From Paracoccaceae bacterium (lineage in GTDB: Bacteria > Pseudomonadota > Alphaproteobacteria > Rhodobacterales > Rhodobacteraceae), in the NCBI GenBank assembly GCA_029246285.1, contig JAQWNW010000034.1:1-62187 (forward strand): a stretch of 62,187 nucleotides of DNA. Reading direction: 5' to 3'. The notes beneath the pieces are model-generated. The model worked only from the letters and a program-made list of their open reading frames with translations. It was not told the DNA's origin and made no database searches. The position numbers and the translations under genes are program-made. How positions within the stretch are numbered: the first letter of the stretch is position 1; each line of letters starts with the position of its first letter. This document shows positions 61,041 through 62,187 of the stretch, piece after piece.

Positions 61041-62187
61041 TTAACTAGCAATCGCCCGCTCAATTATTTTGTCAAAGTCACATGAACTAGGCAATGTTCC
61101 AAACGAACCAAGGTAATAGCTTCCAAGCCTAGATTGACAAAAAGCTTCTGAAACAAACTGAGGGGCATGGTTAGTTAACAAGGCACCTTGCAAAGTCAAA
61201 GCCATTCTTTCTGTAACAAAACGCATGTTAACCTCTTCAGAAACATTGTCTTCTAATTCAATTTTTAGTTCATCTAATGCCTTATCTAAATAGGGATTAT
61301 TTCCTCTTGCCTTTTCCACCTCCATCAGAAAAGCTTTAGTGGCTTCAGGTTCTCTTGTCATAGCACGTAAAACGTCTAAACCCATTATGTTACCTGATCC
61401 CTCCCATATTGAATTTAAAGGCGCCTCTCTATAAAGCCTAGGCATTATACTATCTTCAATATATCCCGGACCGCCATGGCATTCCAAAGCCTCAAAAACT
61501 AACGAAGGACATCTCTTTGTATTCCAATATTTTGCAACAGCAGTTCCTAGACGTGCGATGGCAGCCTCGATAGGATTGTTCATATTATCCATTGCGTGTG
61601 CTATACGCAAACCTAGAGCTAATGCTGCTTCAACCTCAATCGCCATATCAGCCAGCACATTCTTCATTAAGGGTTGTTGAATCAAACGCCTCTGAAAAGC
61701 AGAACGATGAGAAGTGTGGTGGATTGCTTGCACTAATGCCTGCCTCATGATCCCAGCTGAAGACATCGCGCAGTAGAGACGATTACCAATAACCATATCG
61801 ATAATAGTTTTTATTCCACGACCTTCTTCACCCACCATGGTACCAAATGTATCTTGAAATTCAATTTCACTTGACGCATTGGAATGATTTCCTAGCTTCT
61901 CCTTTAAACGCTGAATGAAAAGATTATTTCTTGTCCCATCTGGCCGCCAACGGGGCACCAAAAAACACGATATGCCCTTTCCTTCAGTATTAGCTAACAC
62001 CAAAAATGCATCACACATTGGAGCAGAACAGAAGAACTTGTGACCAGTTAACAAATAACTAGCACCAATACCTTCGTTATTTTCTATGGGAACAGCAAAA
62101 GTTGAGATGCTTCTAACATCTGACCCCCCCTGCTTTTCGGTCATAAACATTCCAATCAAGACACCAGTTTTTTCTACTGCAGGAATA
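61041..62187 (-). CDS. acyl-CoA dehydrogenase, AidB-like (5' partial)
   Basis: The frame runs from 61041 past the TTG at 62159 to the window edge and encodes IPAVEKTGVLIGMFMTEKQGGSDVR-type sequence, so the gene starts beyond the window. The visible 380 codons cover the middle beta domain (MTEKQGGSDVR, FFCSAPMCDAFLVLA) and the C-terminal helical domain (LECHGGPGYIEDSIMPRLYREAPLNSIWEGSGNI). The pattern is that of AidB and its relatives, larger acyl-CoA dehydrogenases with a C-terminal extension; E. coli AidB binds DNA and has isovaleryl-CoA dehydrogenase activity. It is convergent with the amidinotransferase gene. Confidence 0.9.
   Translation of the reverse strand, partial: IPAVEKTGVLIGMFMTEKQGGSDVRSISTFAVPIENNEGIGASYLLTGHKFFCSAPMCDAFLVLANTEGKGISCFLVPRWRPDGTRNNLFIQRLKEKLGNHSNASSEIEFQDTFGTMVGEEGRGIKTIIDMVIGNRLYCAMSSAGIMRQALVQAIHHTSHRSAFQRRLIQQPLMKNVLADMAIEVEAALALGLRIAHAMDNMNNPIEAAIARLGTAVAKYWNTKRCPSLVFEALECHGGPGYIEDSIMPRLYREAPLNSIWEGSGNIMGLDVLRAMTREPEATKAFLMEVEKARGNNPYLDKALDELKIELEDNVSEEVNMRFVTERMALTLQGALLTNHAPQFVSEAFCQSRLGSYYLGSFGTLPSSCDFDKIIERAIAS

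Overview
The window looks like a chromosomal segment of a marine, planktonic alphaproteobacterium with an AT-rich genome (low GC by eye; I did not compute it). The alphaproteobacterial signs are a two-piece (circularly permuted) tmRNA gene, an alpha-type SspB, the tkt-gap-pgk-fba order, an FtsB-like gene directly ahead of pdhA, a lipoyl domain fused to the pyruvate dehydrogenase E1 beta subunit, and a zapA/coiled-coil pair. The marine signs are a cupin DMSP-lyase-like protein and a dense set of genes for methylated amine or sulfonium compounds. No phage, transposase, CRISPR array or rRNA gene was found.

Layout. 1-2.8 kb: a two-subunit acyl-CoA dehydrogenase (first gene cut by the window edge) and XdhC. 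2.9-8.2 kb: glyoxalase I, ssrA (tmRNA), two small membrane proteins, sspB, fumC, an RHH protein, ccdA and tusA. 8.2-12.6 kb: a fused indolepyruvate oxidoreductase and a divergent LysR regulator. 12.7-16.6 kb: purL, bolA, grxD, zapA and a coiled-coil partner. 16.8-26.3 kb: central carbon metabolism (tkt, gap, pgk, class I aldolase, ftsB, pdhA-pdhB-pdhC). 26-35.6 kb: cysE, folE2, a thioesterase, enoyl-CoA hydratase, M32 carboxypeptidase, ctaA, trmJ, a pcaF-like thiolase and a hydrolase.

35.7-50.5 kb is the most accessory-looking part. It holds two tandem homocysteine S-methyltransferase-family genes, a ferredoxin-NADP reductase, a large FAD monooxygenase, the DMSP-lyase-like cupin, a TauD-type dioxygenase, an FAD/GcvT fusion dehydrogenase of the dimethylglycine/sarcosine type, a non-pyrrolysine MttB homologue, a Rieske oxygenase with the bridging Glu of quaternary-amine demethylases, a GcvT-like protein and an SDR. 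Together they suggest stepwise demethylation of an osmolyte, with one-carbon units passed to folate or homocysteine. The substrate cannot be told from sequence alone.

50.5-58 kb: a nucleotide-sugar hydrolase-fold gene, a 57-residue DUF6525-like gene, grxC, tRNA-Met, a deaminase, then a complete zinc-uptake locus: a COG0523 GTPase and znuA on the minus strand, zur-znuC-znuB on the plus strand, and two near-identical Zur-box-like sites between them. ZnuA carries 17 consecutive His-Asp-Asp triplets encoded by a 9-bp tandem repeat. 58-62 kb: cysQ, a DsbA-family isomerase, GST, a VOC protein, an amidinotransferase-fold enzyme and an AidB-like acyl-CoA dehydrogenase cut by the right edge.
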